Source: an uncultured Clostridium sp.
GTDB taxonomy: Bacteria > Bacillota > Clostridia > TANB77 > CAG-508
Length of the DNA stretch: 61,826 nt
Direction: 5' to 3'
Assembly (NCBI GenBank): GCA_900556135.1
Contig: USNR01000002.1
Coordinates: 1-61,826 of the forward strand
A model generated the notes under the pieces. That model was not told where the DNA came from. It did not search any database and saw nothing but the letters and a program-made list of their open reading frames with translations. Positions 26,782 to 35,534 of this stretch are shown here, piece by piece (the first letter of the stretch is position 1; every line of letters begins with the position of its first letter). The translations under genes and the position numbers were made by a program.

Positions 26782-28842
26782 TTATTTTGTAGCACTTTCG
26801 TGTTCTTTTTTTCTTTGTATTTCAACATATTCCTCTATTAATTCGACAGCATTATCAACTCCAATTTTTGAAGTGTCTATAAATAAATCATATCCGCTTC
26901 TATCTCCCCATTTTTCATTAGTATAATAATTATAATAATTTGCTCTTTCTTTATCATTCTTTAATATCAACTTTTCAGCTTTATTTTTAGAAAGATTTGC
27001 ATATTGCATTTTTCTTGCTATCTTAAAGTTCATATCAGTTGCATATATAAACACATTAATTACATTTTTATTATCTTTTAGTATTCTGTTAGAACATCTA
27101 CCTATTATTACACAAGATTCTTTTTCTGCAATTTCCTCTATTACTTTTGCTTGCTTTATAAATATAGCATCATTACTTGGTAAATCTGTTAAAGAATTTA
27201 CACTATCCGTTGTTGATAAAGAAGACATTGCCATTGTATACCAGAAACTGCTTTTTTGTTTTTCATCAGCTTCTTCTAGTAATTTCATATCAATATTTTC
27301 TTCGTTAGATACTCTTTTTAATAATTCATTATCATATAATTTAATATTATAGTGTTTAGCAAGTTGCTCTCCTATATATTTTCCGCCACTGCCAAACTCT
27401 CTTCCAATAGTTATTATTAATTGATTGTCTAATTTTGTATCTTCTTTTTCTACAATCTCTGGTTCTTTAGTTTCATCCATTTTCTTAATATTCTTTAACT
27501 CTACTGATATAAAAGCTATTGTAATTAAGAATGCTAACATATCAGCAACCGGTCCTGCATACAAAACTCCATTTACTCCAAAGAATATTGGTAATATAAG
27601 TGTTGCTGGAATTAATATAAGTATTTGTCTTGACAATGATAATATTGCTGATTTTACAGATTTGCCTATTGCTTGTAAAAATATACTTGATACAACTTGC
27701 ACTCCATTTAGCATTAAGAACATTAAGAATATTCTAAAGCACATCTTAGCAAATTCATTATATAATTCATTTTCTTGACCAAATAAACTTATTACTAATT
27801 GTGGAGCAAATTGGAATATAAGTGTTCCTATTATTGTAACTATCAAAGACATTTTTATTGCCAATGAATAAGTTTTTGTTACTCTGTCATACTTTTTAGC
27901 GCCATAATTGAATCCTATTATTGGTTGTGCTCCAACTGCAATTCCAACTAATATGGATGTAATTATTTGATTTACCTTCATTACTATTCCTAATGCAGAT
28001 AAAGGTATTTCTGCACCATATTTAGACATAGCTCCATATTTTGTTAAAGCATTATTAGATATTACCATTACAACTGTTATAGCCATTTGTGTTATAAAGC
28101 TAGATACACCTAAAGCACAAATTTTCTTTATAACTTTATAATCAATTCTTAGGGTTTCTTTATTTACCCTTACAGTTTTGAATTTCTTAATATACAAGAA
28201 TGATAATACACAAGTTGCTATTTGTCCTATAACCGTTGCTATTGCAGCACCAGCAACTCCTGCATTTAATTTAAATATAGCAATAGGATCTAATATAACA
28301 TTTATAATAGCACCTGTTAACATTGTTTTCATAGCATATTTAGGAGAGCCATCTGCTCTAATCATCGAGTTCATTGTTGTTGTTATCATATAGAATGGTA
28401 AACCTAATACTATATAAAACATATAATCACAAGCATATTCCCATATATTATCTGTAGCTCCAAATAATCTTAATAATGGTTCTTTAAAAATCAAACCAAT
28501 AGCAAGAAATAAAAGTCCTAATATTGTGATTAAAATAATACCTGTATTTATTCCTTTTTCTGCACTCTTCTTATCATTTTTTCCTAAACATAAACTTAAG
28601 AATGCTGCCGCACCATCACCTATAAGTAATGCTACTGCTGTTGCAATTACTGTAATTGGAAATACTACGTTTGTAGCTGCATTTCCTAAATAACCTACCT
28701 TTTGTCCAATAAAAACCTGGTCAACTATATTGTAAAGAGAACTTACAAGCAATGATATTATACAAGGTATTGAAAACTTTCTTATCAGTTTGCTTATCTT
28801 CTCTGTTGCCAATGGATTTTTCTCAACTTCTGTTTCGTTCAT
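26782..28842 (-). CDS. MATE-family transporter fused to a cytidylate-kinase-like domain
   Basis: 686 residues from ATG 28842 (SD GAGAGGAAGGA; the frame opens at a TTG 23 codons higher without SD). Residues 1-455 are a multidrug/oligosaccharide-type MATE exporter with twelve membrane segments (MNSMIRADGSPKYAMK and GAQPIIGFNYGAKKYDRV are diagnostic loops). Residues 470-680 are a cytosolic cytidylate-kinase-like domain beginning LIITIGREFGSGGKYIGEQLAKH (P-loop-like) with CVIIGRCSNRIL and the helix KMQYANLSKNKAEKLILKNDKERANYY. Cytidylate-kinase-like proteins are common alone in clostridia; their function is unclear. One continuous frame joins the two, so a nucleotide-linked control of export is an attractive inference. 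Confidence 0.88.
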   Translation of the reverse strand: MNETEVEKNPLATEKISKLIRKFSIPCIISLLVSSLYNIVDQVFIGQKVGYLGNAATNVVFPITVIATAVALLIGDGAAAFLSLCLGKNDKKSAEKGINTGIILITILGLLFLAIGLIFKEPLLRLFGATDNIWEYACDYMFYIVLGLPFYMITTTMNSMIRADGSPKYAMKTMLTGAIINVILDPIAIFKLNAGVAGAAIATVIGQIATCVLSFLYIKKFKTVRVNKETLRIDYKVIKKICALGVSSFITQMAITVVMVISNNALTKYGAMSKYGAEIPLSALGIVMKVNQIITSILVGIAVGAQPIIGFNYGAKKYDRVTKTYSLAIKMSLIVTIIGTLIFQFAPQLVISLFGQENELYNEFAKMCFRIFLMFLMLNGVQVVSSIFLQAIGKSVKSAILSLSRQILILIPATLILPIFFGVNGVLYAGPVADMLAFLITIAFISVELKNIKKMDETKEPEIVEKEDTKLDNQLIITIGREFGSGGKYIGEQLAKHYNIKLYDNELLKRVSNEENIDMKLLEEADEKQKSSFWYTMAMSSLSTTDSVNSLTDLPSNDAIFIKQAKVIEEIAEKESCVIIGRCSNRILKDNKNVINVFIYATDMNFKIARKMQYANLSKNKAEKLILKNDKERANYYNYYTNEKWGDRSGYDLFIDTSKIGVDNAVELIEEYVEIQRKKEHESATK

Positions 28843-29001
28843 AATCTCTAATTCCTTCCTCTCTATTTCCTTTTTTATTATATTTGCCTTATTATTTTTT
28901 TTAAAGCGCAATATAATAGAAGTAGCTCAAATTGTTTTTAAGCCACCTCAACCTAGAACTTTATTATAACACTTTTTTTTAACTGATGCAAATGAAAATT
29001 T

Positions 29002-29577
29002 TTAAAATTTTAAAATTTCTTTTATTTCTTCTTTGGTCTTTTCAAAATTTTTACCATTTTCAATTTTATAAACATGAATATTAGGATATTTTTCTTTTAT
29101 CTCATCTGCCATTTTCAGATACTCATGTTGTTGCTCTATACTTTTTTCTGCCGCATATTTAGCATAGTCTGGAGTTCCTTTTTCTTTTCTATTTAATCTC
29201 TTTTCAAATGTTTCCTCTTTTTCTAAATACAGAGTAATGTAGTATATATCAAAGTCCATTTTACTTAATTCATCAACTAGTTCATTATAAACATCTGAAA
29301 AATTATAATCTTTATATCCTAATCTACAATATATCTCCTCTGTAAAAAAAGTTCTATCAAACAACAAATTTACACTACAATTTTCTAAAGTTTTCATATA
29401 TTGCTGTAAATCCTTATACATCTTTACTGATTTTTTTAACCCTTCTTTTGAACTATCAGCTGTTCCAGACAATCTATACAAGTTGGTATAATGCATAGAA
29501 TGTCTTATATAATCTGTTACTGTTGTTTTTCCTGCTCCTTGTGCTCCTTCAACTATTATAATCTTTGAGTTTGCCAT
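29002..29577 (-). CDS. P-loop deoxynucleoside/thymidylate kinase-like protein
   Basis: 191 residues. Walker A is IIIVEGAQGAGKTTVTDYI at the N-terminus. A DRTFFTEEIY segment near residue 73 resembles the DR(S/Y) motif of dNK/TMK proteins, and RLNRKEKGTPDYAKYAAEKS near 130 is a lid-like basic region. It probably phosphorylates a (deoxy)nucleoside or nucleotide in the cytoplasm, but may be one of the many clostridial NTPases with another small-molecule substrate. No partner gene adjoins it. SD AAGGAGAAA is weakly placed before ATG. Confidence 0.7.
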   Translation of the reverse strand: MANSKIIIVEGAQGAGKTTVTDYIRHSMHYTNLYRLSGTADSSKEGLKKSVKMYKDLQQYMKTLENCSVNLLFDRTFFTEEIYCRLGYKDYNFSDVYNELVDELSKMDFDIYYITLYLEKEETFEKRLNRKEKGTPDYAKYAAEKSIEQQHEYLKMADEIKEKYPNIHVYKIENGKNFEKTKEEIKEILKF

Positions 29578-29740
29578 CTTAAATTTCTCCTTTTCTTATA
29601 AATATTTTTACTTTCCATTTAATTTCACACTTCGCTTTTTATTATATCATAAAAAATATTTTTTTAAAGTCAGTTTATAACATTTTGTTCACGTTTATTT
29701 TCATAACATAATATTATATAAAAAAGGAGGTAATCATATT

Positions 29741-29896
29741 ATGTTTGAGGCTTTAAAAAAGACTCTGGGAGTATGCTTAATTGGAATTGGAACTGGTGTA
29801 TTATTAGTATTATTACTTCCGATAACAGGATGGCTATTTATAATAGGAGTATGTTTATTTGTATTAGGAATAGCATGGCTATTTTGCAATAAATAA
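29741..29896 (+). CDS. Small membrane protein upstream of spoVM
   Basis: 51 residues (MFEALKKTLGVCLIGIGTG...LFCNK). Ahead of the ATG stands a strong SD AAGGAGG. Two hydrophobic segments (residues 10-27 and 31-48) are separated by PITGW, suggesting a hairpin in the membrane. It is followed 19 bases later by spoVM in the same direction. Not recognised as a named family. By position it could be a small sporulation membrane protein, but that is inference only. Confidence 0.7.
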   Translation: MFEALKKTLGVCLIGIGTGVLLVLLLPITGWLFIIGVCLFVLGIAWLFCNK

Positions 29897-29915
29897 GGGA
29901 AGGAAAGTGATATGT

Positions 29916-29993
29916 ATGAAAATTGTTGTAAAAAAAGTTCCTAAATTTTTAAGAGGTTTTGTAAAACTAATATTTGGAATTAAAGATGATTAA
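29916..29993 (+). CDS. spoVM: SpoVM, coat/cortex morphogenetic peptide
   Basis: 25 residues: MKIVVKKVPKFLRGFVKLI then FGIKDD. It matches the Bacillus SpoVM peptide, 26 residues, in its diagnostic elements: a short amphipathic helix, the helix-bending Pro in K(L/V)PKFL at position 9, a central G(F/I)V(K/R) and a charged tail. SpoVM recognises the convex forespore membrane and anchors the coat ATPase SpoIVA. SD AGGAAAG lies 8 bases before the ATG; another ATG 4 bases upstream opens only a 10-codon frame. It is too short for ordinary ORF calling. A hairpin terminator follows at 30021-30053. Confidence 0.85.
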   Translation: MKIVVKKVPKFLRGFVKLIFGIKDD

Positions 29994-30020
29994 ACTACAT
30001 AAGATATTATAAAGACCAAA

Positions 30021-30053
30021 AAAGCCCATACATTTTTAAAATGTGTGGACTTT
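30021..30053. terminator. Terminator between spoVM and rpmB (convergent)
   Basis: An imperfect 15-bp stem (AAAGCCCATACATTTT with AAATGTGTGGACTTT, G-U pairs) with a 3-base loop. The minus strand continues TTTTGGTCTTT, so it mainly serves rpmB. Confidence 0.7.
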
Positions 30054-30067
30054 AACTATATGCCAGT

Positions 30068-30265
30068 TTATGCTCTTTCAACTTTTCCAGAACGTAAACA
30101 TTTTGCACATACTGGTATTTTTTTTGTTTCACCATTAACAATAGCTCTTACAGTTCTTAAGTTAGCTTGCCAAGTTCTAGAAGCTCTTCTACTAACATGA
30201 GAACGTGCTATACTAATTTTATTTCCATGTGATACAGATTTTTCGCAAATTGCGCACTTTGCCAT
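30068..30265 (-). CDS. rpmB: 50S ribosomal protein L28
   Basis: 65 residues from ATG 30265 (SD AGGAGGTGC). The L28 signature is clear: CAICEKSVSHGNKISIARSH, then NLRTVRAIVNGETKKIPVCAKCLRSGKVERA. Both CxxC pairs are kept, so this is the zinc-binding paralogue used when zinc is plentiful. It is a cytoplasmic large-subunit protein. It stands alone with its own terminator. Confidence 0.95.
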   Translation of the reverse strand: MAKCAICEKSVSHGNKISIARSHVSRRASRTWQANLRTVRAIVNGETKKIPVCAKCLRSGKVERA

Positions 30266-30444
30266 AATAAATTGCACCTCCTATTGATTTACTAAAAATG
30301 ACTATTACATATGATACCACAAAATATCTAAAAAAACAAGTCTTTTGATTGATTTTTTTCGTTATGCTTATATTTTCTAATAAAAACTATTTTTCTTTCG
30401 TTAACTTTTTCTACTTTTCAATTTATATTTGACGTATTTTTCTT

Positions 30445-31017
30445 TTATATTTTTTCCCAATTACATTTTATATAATCTACAACCTCTTTTTTAGTGTATT
30501 TTTCCATTTCATCATATTTTTTCTGCTTTTCCAATTCTCTTAAAACTCCTGAACGATAATCTTTATATTTTTCTATTTTTAATATTTTTATGTTTTCTTT
30601 ATCTATCTTTACTTCATATTCGTCCCTTGTAAAAACAATCAAATTATAATTATTTAATAAACTTTCTGATTCGTTCCAACTCGGTAATTTAGCAAAATTA
30701 TCAGCTCCCATTATAAAATAATTCTTAGAATCAATATACTTATTGTTTATCTTTTTAATCGCATCTATTGCCTGCATCTTTTCTTTTGTTCCCAGTTCAA
30801 TATCTTCTACTTCTATTTTTTTCTCTCCTACGCACATCAGTTTAAGCATATTATATCTGCATTTTTCATCTTGTAAATCTGGTTTATCATAACTATTACC
30901 AACGGGAACAAAAAACACCTTATCCAGACCAATTTCATCTAATGCCTTTTTTACAATTTCTAAATGTGCATATGTTGGAGGATTAAAACTTCCTCCAAAA
31001 AATCCATACTTTTTCAT
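30445..31017 (-). CDS. nadD: Nicotinate-nucleotide adenylyltransferase
   Basis: 190 residues with the nucleotidyltransferase start GFFGGSFNPPTYAHLEIV; the classic HxGH is TYAH here, a variant known in NMN adenylyltransferases. FFVPVGNSYDKP and NYFIMGADNFAKLPSW are the NadD-type middle motifs. The usual ISSTxIR near the C-terminus is degraded (KDYRSGVLRELEKQ). The C-terminal tail YTKKEVVDYIKCN is typical of the family. It should join nicotinate mononucleotide and ATP in NAD synthesis. No obg or yqeK homologue is adjacent, unlike in Bacillus. Confidence 0.82.
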   Translation of the reverse strand: MKKYGFFGGSFNPPTYAHLEIVKKALDEIGLDKVFFVPVGNSYDKPDLQDEKCRYNMLKLMCVGEKKIEVEDIELGTKEKMQAIDAIKKINNKYIDSKNYFIMGADNFAKLPSWNESESLLNNYNLIVFTRDEYEVKIDKENIKILKIEKYKDYRSGVLRELEKQKKYDEMEKYTKKEVVDYIKCNWEKI

Positions 31018-31131
31018 AAAATTACTTCCTTCTCTTATATTTCATTCACTTATAAATCGTAGTTTTTTTCTCTTTTCAAACTAAATATTAACATTTTTTT
31101 TGCATATTGTAAAGAAAATCATTCTTAAGCC

Positions 31132-31160
31132 TTGCAAAATCCTATTTTTCGTGATACAAT
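31132..31160 (+). promoter_or_regulatory. Promoter of rpsT
   Basis: TTGCAA (31132-31137), 17-base spacer, TACAAT (31155-31160), 43 bases before the rpsT start. Confidence 0.7.
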
Positions 31161-31203
31161 AATACGCGTTAATGAATTAGTTACATAAAGGGAGGTGCAA
31201 AAC

Positions 31204-31470
31204 ATGCCAAATATTAAATCAGCAATAAAACGTGTTAGCGTAATTGAAAAGAAAACTGCAAGAAATAATATGATTAAATCTGGATATAAATCAGCTGTAA
31301 AGAAATTTGAACAAGCCGCTGCTGCAGGTAATGTAGAAGAAGCTACAACTTTATTCTCTGCTGCAACAAAGAAAATAGATCAAGCTTGTACAAAAGGTGT
31401 TTTAGTAAAAAACACAGCTGCTAGAAAAAAATCTTCTTTAGCAAAGAAATTAAATGCTATAAGTAAATAA
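31204..31470 (+). CDS. rpsT: 30S ribosomal protein S20
   Basis: 88 residues from ATG 31204 (SD AAAGGGAGGTG). The N-terminal MPNIKSAIKRV, the middle NNMIKSGYKSAVKKFEQA and the end DQACTKGVLVKNTAARKKSSLAKKLN are the canonical S20 helices. It binds 16S rRNA at the bottom of the small subunit. It has its own promoter and a good terminator. It is convergent with the small membrane protein's surroundings but not in an operon with nadD, which is on the opposite strand. Confidence 0.96.
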   Translation: MPNIKSAIKRVSVIEKKTARNNMIKSGYKSAVKKFEQAAAAGNVEEATTLFSAATKKIDQACTKGVLVKNTAARKKSSLAKKLNAISK

Positions 31471-31506
31471 TTAAGTAATAAAAAATTGTGCACAGTTTTT
31501 TATTGC

Positions 31507-31533
31507 AAAGCTCGCTTTTCAGCGGGCTTTTTT
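31507..31533 (+). terminator. Intrinsic terminator of rpsT
   Basis: AAAGCTCGC/GCGGGCTTT stem with a 6-base loop and T-run, 36 bases after the stop. Confidence 0.88.
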
Positions 31534-31614
31534 ATATTCCTAAATCTTCCATGTTAATCTTATTAGAAATATGATATTATATAATTAACGTTAGCACATA
31601 GGAGGATATTACAT

Positions 31615-31887
31615 ATGATAAAAAACATAAAGAAAGTATTAAACTTATTCAATTCAACAAGTTTAAAGAGCTCTATAAAAAGAACTATGCAAATTGGTAT
31701 CAGTTCATCTTTTGTTTTACTTTTATTTTCTACATTGCTATTTGCTTTATACATAGAATTCCATTTTCCTAACTTCTTATATGAAATAGGAGCCACTCTA
31801 TTTAAGAGTTCAAGTATGTTCATTGCATTTTTCATCATTTATGGAATCAGTTTTAATAAAATAGCAAATGATTTTAATTTAAAATAG
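31615..31887 (+). CDS. Small membrane protein of unknown function
   Basis: 90 residues with SD TAGGAGGAT 9 bases upstream. A basic N-terminus (residues 1-25) precedes two membrane segments, SSFVLLLFSTLLFALYIEF and SSSMFIAFFIIYGISF, and a short charged tail. No family could be named by eye; the size and shape recall clostridial small membrane proteins of the sporulation or envelope kind. An overlapping minus-strand frame (31563-31838) has no SD and is taken as a shadow. Confidence 0.65.
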   Translation: MIKNIKKVLNLFNSTSLKSSIKRTMQIGISSSFVLLLFSTLLFALYIEFHFPNFLYEIGATLFKSSSMFIAFFIIYGISFNKIANDFNLK

Positions 31888-31946
31888 TTATTATATTTTT
31901 GTGCAATAATTTTTATTTATTAGAAAATTTTTCTTACCTTTATACT

Positions 31947-31993
31947 AAAAAACAAAGTTTAATAAAACTTAATTTATTAAACTTTGTTTTTTT
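31947..31993. terminator. Bidirectional intrinsic terminator
   Basis: An 18-bp stem AAAACAAAGTTTAATAAA with its complement and a 6-base loop, flanked by A- and T-runs, between the small membrane protein and the dCMP deaminase gene. Confidence 0.85.
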
Positions 31994-32481
31994 TAATATG
32001 TTGTTTGCCCACTTAATAACTCATCATTGTCAATCCAATCTTGAACTTCAATTCTCTGGTATTTATCTTTATCTATTCTAACTATTACCTCTTTTATACC
32101 AGAATTTATTATCATTTTTCTACACATTAAGCAAGGTGAAGCCCCTTCTTCATACACACCTTTTTCCCTATATCCACATAAATATAAAGTAGAACCTATC
32201 ATATCTTTTCTGGCTGCACTTATTATTGCATTTTGCTCACTGTGAACTGATCTACACATATCATAACCACCATGACGTGTGTCTGGTAAATATTGTTTCT
32301 TCGTGCAATATCCTAAGTCCATACAATTCTTTCTGCCTCTAGGAGCCCCACTATATCCTGTAGAAATTATTTCATCATTATTTACTATAACTGTTCCGTA
32401 TTTTTTTCTTAAACATGTAGATCTTTCTGCAACAGCTTCGGCTATATTTAAATAATAATTTATTTTATCTATTCTCTCCAT
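31993..32481 (-). CDS. dCMP/deoxycytidylate deaminase (ComEB-like)
   Basis: 162 residues. Zinc motif: CRSVHSEQNAIISAAR (His ligand, catalytic Glu) and ASPCLMCRKMIINSGI (two Cys). The deoxycytidylate-specific features are present: the long insert NCMDLGYCTKKQYLPDTRHGG and the extended C-terminus QDWIDNDELLSG. It would make dUMP for thymidylate synthesis. It begins 18 bases after gatB and may be the last gene of the gatCAB transcript. The extra Cys pair in the insert may bind a second metal. Confidence 0.88.
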   Translation of the reverse strand: MERIDKINYYLNIAEAVAERSTCLRKKYGTVIVNNDEIISTGYSGAPRGRKNCMDLGYCTKKQYLPDTRHGGYDMCRSVHSEQNAIISAARKDMIGSTLYLCGYREKGVYEEGASPCLMCRKMIINSGIKEVIVRIDKDKYQRIEVQDWIDNDELLSGQTTY

Positions 32482-32498
32482 AACACTTTACCTTATTT

Positions 32499-33950
32499 CT
32501 ATTTTTTTAACTCTTCTATAAACATTTTGTTAAGCATTTGTGGATTAGCCTTTCCTTTTGTTTGTTTCATTGCTTGTCCTACTAAAAATCCTAAAGCTTT
32601 ATCTTTACCTGCTTTATAATCTGCTATTGATTGTGGATTTTCGCTTAGTACTTTTAATACTACTTCTTTTATTGCTCCTTCATCTGATATCTGTATCCAG
32701 CCTTTTTCTTTTATAATCTCTTCTGGATCTTTTGTATTTTCCTTTTCTCCTGTAAATAATTCTTCTATTACTTTCTTTCCTATTGCTGAACTAATAGTTC
32801 CTTTATCAATTAGCATCACTAGCTTTGCCAATTCTTTTCCTGTAAAAGGAATATTTTCTGGCTCTAGTTCTTCTTCATTTAATATACGTGAAATATCAGA
32901 TAATATCCAGTTTGCTACTGCCTTTGCATTTTTACATTCTTTTTCTGCTGCTTCAAACAAATTAGACAAATATTTTGAAGCTGTTAGTAATCTAGCATCT
33001 TTTTCAGATAGTTTAAATTCATTCATATATCTTGCTTTTCTACTCTCTGGTAGTTCAGGCAGATTTTTCTTTATATTTTCTACATATTCATCTGATAATC
33101 TAATTGCAACTAAATCTGGATCTGGGAAATATCTATAATCCTGAGCATCCTCTTTATCTCTCATAGAAAATGTTCTGCCAGATACATCATCCCACCTTAA
33201 TGTTTCTTGTTCTATTACTCCTCCATCTTCTATTACCTCAATCTGTCTTGAAACTTCATATTCAATTGCTCTTGAAATAGATTTAAAAGAGTTCATGTTT
33301 TTCATTTCAGTACGCGTTCCATAAGGTGTTCCTGGTTTGTGAACAGATACGTTAACATCAGCTCTTAAAGACCCTTCTTGCATTTTACAATCAGATACTT
33401 CTATATACTCTAATGTTGATTTTAATTTTCGTAAATATTGGTCAGTCTCTTTTGATGACCTAATATCTGGTTCTGAAACTATTTCTATTAAAGGAACTCC
33501 AGCTCTATTTAAATCAACTAAGCTTCCTCCACCAAATTCATTATGATTTAACTTTCCAGCATCTTCTTCTATATGAATTCTTAGAATTCTTATTTGCTTC
33601 TTCTCTCCATTTTCATCTTCAATTTCTATATAACCATTATTGCAAAGAGGTTTATCAAACTGTGATATCTGATATGATTTTGGTAAATCTGGATAAAAAT
33701 AATTTTTTCTATCATTCTTACTATCTCTAGCAATAGAGCAATTAGTTGCAAGTCCTGCCTTTACTGCATATTCCACAACTTTTTCATTTAAAACAGGAAG
33801 TGTTCCTGGCATAGCCATACAAACAGGGCAAGTATGCGCATTTGGTGCAGCACCAAACTCTGTAGGACAACTACAAAATATCTTAGTTTTTGTTGAAAGT
33901 TCTGCATGAACTTCAAGTCCTATTACAACTTCATAATCTTCTTTTGACAT
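32499..33950 (-). CDS. gatB: Aspartyl/glutamyl-tRNA amidotransferase subunit B
   Basis: 483 residues. The GatB catalytic (phosphorylating) domain is complete: EVVIGLEVHAELSTKTKIFC, the zinc-type CSCPTEFG..PNAHTCPVCMAMPG, NYFYPDLPKSYQISQ, LRIHIEEDAGKLNH, then the GDVxRxE-like SLRADVNVSVHKPGTPYGTRTEMKNMNSF region; the C-terminal YqeY-like domain ends the protein. With GatA and GatC it amidates Asp-tRNA-Asn and/or Glu-tRNA-Gln. SD GAAGGGAG. It follows gatA by 34 bases in the order CAB. Confidence 0.96.
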   Translation of the reverse strand: MSKEDYEVVIGLEVHAELSTKTKIFCSCPTEFGAAPNAHTCPVCMAMPGTLPVLNEKVVEYAVKAGLATNCSIARDSKNDRKNYFYPDLPKSYQISQFDKPLCNNGYIEIEDENGEKKQIRILRIHIEEDAGKLNHNEFGGGSLVDLNRAGVPLIEIVSEPDIRSSKETDQYLRKLKSTLEYIEVSDCKMQEGSLRADVNVSVHKPGTPYGTRTEMKNMNSFKSISRAIEYEVSRQIEVIEDGGVIEQETLRWDDVSGRTFSMRDKEDAQDYRYFPDPDLVAIRLSDEYVENIKKNLPELPESRKARYMNEFKLSEKDARLLTASKYLSNLFEAAEKECKNAKAVANWILSDISRILNEEELEPENIPFTGKELAKLVMLIDKGTISSAIGKKVIEELFTGEKENTKDPEEIIKEKGWIQISDEGAIKEVVLKVLSENPQSIADYKAGKDKALGFLVGQAMKQTKGKANPQMLNKMFIEELKK

Positions 33951-33984
33951 TGTATTATTCTCCCTTCATCTATTTTTCTACATC

Positions 33985-35454
33985 TTATTTTTTAAACTCT
34001 GGAGCATATTTCTCTCTAAACTTATACTCTTGTTCAAATGTATATGCTGTATTTAATAAAGTTTCTTCTGAAAATCTATCCCCTATTAATTGCATTCCAA
34101 TAGGCATTCCTTGACTATTTACTCCACATGGAATAGAAATTCCTGGAAGTCCTGCTATATTTACAGAAACAGTACAAATATCTGCTAAATACATTTCTAA
34201 CGGATTATTAGACTTTGTTCCTATTTCAAAAGCAACATTTGGAGAGGTTGGCGTTAATAATACGTCATACTTCTCAAACACTCTGTCAAACTCCTTTTTA
34301 ACTAAAGTACGAACAGCCAAAGCCTTTTTATAATATGCATCATAATATCCTGATGATAAAACATATGTACCAAGAATAATTCTTCTTTTTACTTCTTCAC
34401 CAAAACCTTCTGTTCTTGAGTTTTTAAATAATTCTCTTAAATTGCTATAGTCTTTTGCTCTATATCCATAACGTATTCCATCAAATCTACCTAAATTAGA
34501 GCTAGCTTCAGCACAAGCAATTATATAATATGTTGCTAGTGCATATTCTGCGATATCTAAAGAGCATTCTTCAACAATAGCTCCTAATTTTTTATAAGTT
34601 TCTATAGCCTCTTCTAATTTAGCTTTAACCTCCGGATTTATTCCTTCTCCAAAGTACTCTTTTGGAACTCCTATTTTTAGTCCTTTTACATCACTTTTTA
34701 ATGCTTTTGTATAATCAACTTTTGGTCTTTCTATTGATGTTGTATCTTTTTCATCATGTCCTACTATTAAGTTTAATAACATTGCATTATCTCTTACATC
34801 CTTAGTAATAGGTCCAATTTGATCTAATGATGATGCAAAAGCTACAAGACCATATCTTGAAACTAATCCATATGTTGGTTTTAATCCAACAACTCCACAA
34901 AAACTTGCTGGCTGACGAATAGATCCACCAGTATCAGAACCTAAAGCCCATGGCACTTCACAACCTGCAACTGCTGCTGCACTACCACCTGATGAACCAC
35001 CTGGTACAGTTTCCAACTTCCATGGATTATGAGTTTTATGGAACGCTGAATATTCTGTAGATGCTCCCATTGCAAATTCATCCATATTTAGCTTTCCTAA
35101 ATTAATCATTCCTTCATTGTTTATTTTTTCTATAACAGTTGCATCATAAGGTGATACAAAATTCTCTAGCATTTTAGAAGAACATGTTGTTTTCACACCT
35201 TTTGTACAAATATTATCCTTTATTCCAATGGGAATACCTGCAAAACCCGAATTTTCTTTACCTTCTGCTCTTTTGCTATCTATCTCTTCTGCCTTTTTCA
35301 TTGCATCATCTTCTAATGTTGTAACAAAGGCTTGTACATCTGATTCTTTTTCCTTTATTCTATCTGTATATGCCTTTGTAATTTCGACAGACGTTAATTC
35401 TTTATTCTTCAACTTTTCAACAAGTTCATGTACTGTTAAATTAGTAATATCCAT
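33985..35454 (-). CDS. gatA: Aspartyl/glutamyl-tRNA amidotransferase subunit A
   Basis: 489 residues from ATG 35454 (an in-frame TTG directly precedes it; SD AAAGGA suits either). The amidase signature is complete: catalytic Lys in GIPIGIKDNI, cis-Ser/Ser-nucleophile in VPGGSSGGSAAAVAG and GSDTGGSIRQPASFCGVVGLKPTYG. It releases ammonia from Gln (or Asn) for GatB. The gene lies 80 bases after gatC. The protein is intact and of normal length. Confidence 0.97.
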   Translation of the reverse strand: MDITNLTVHELVEKLKNKELTSVEITKAYTDRIKEKESDVQAFVTTLEDDAMKKAEEIDSKRAEGKENSGFAGIPIGIKDNICTKGVKTTCSSKMLENFVSPYDATVIEKINNEGMINLGKLNMDEFAMGASTEYSAFHKTHNPWKLETVPGGSSGGSAAAVAGCEVPWALGSDTGGSIRQPASFCGVVGLKPTYGLVSRYGLVAFASSLDQIGPITKDVRDNAMLLNLIVGHDEKDTTSIERPKVDYTKALKSDVKGLKIGVPKEYFGEGINPEVKAKLEEAIETYKKLGAIVEECSLDIAEYALATYYIIACAEASSNLGRFDGIRYGYRAKDYSNLRELFKNSRTEGFGEEVKRRIILGTYVLSSGYYDAYYKKALAVRTLVKKEFDRVFEKYDVLLTPTSPNVAFEIGTKSNNPLEMYLADICTVSVNIAGLPGISIPCGVNSQGMPIGMQLIGDRFSEETLLNTAYTFEQEYKFREKYAPEFKK

Positions 35455-35534
35455 CAAAAATCAATCCTTTCAATCTATTGTTCCACTATATTAGTAATTT
35501 CTAATTCTAAATATACTATTACAAACTCATAAAT

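Noticed and set aside
31563..31838. Minus-strand ORF over the small membrane protein
   Set aside because: No SD and no promoter; the plus-strand gene has a strong SD and sensible topology.
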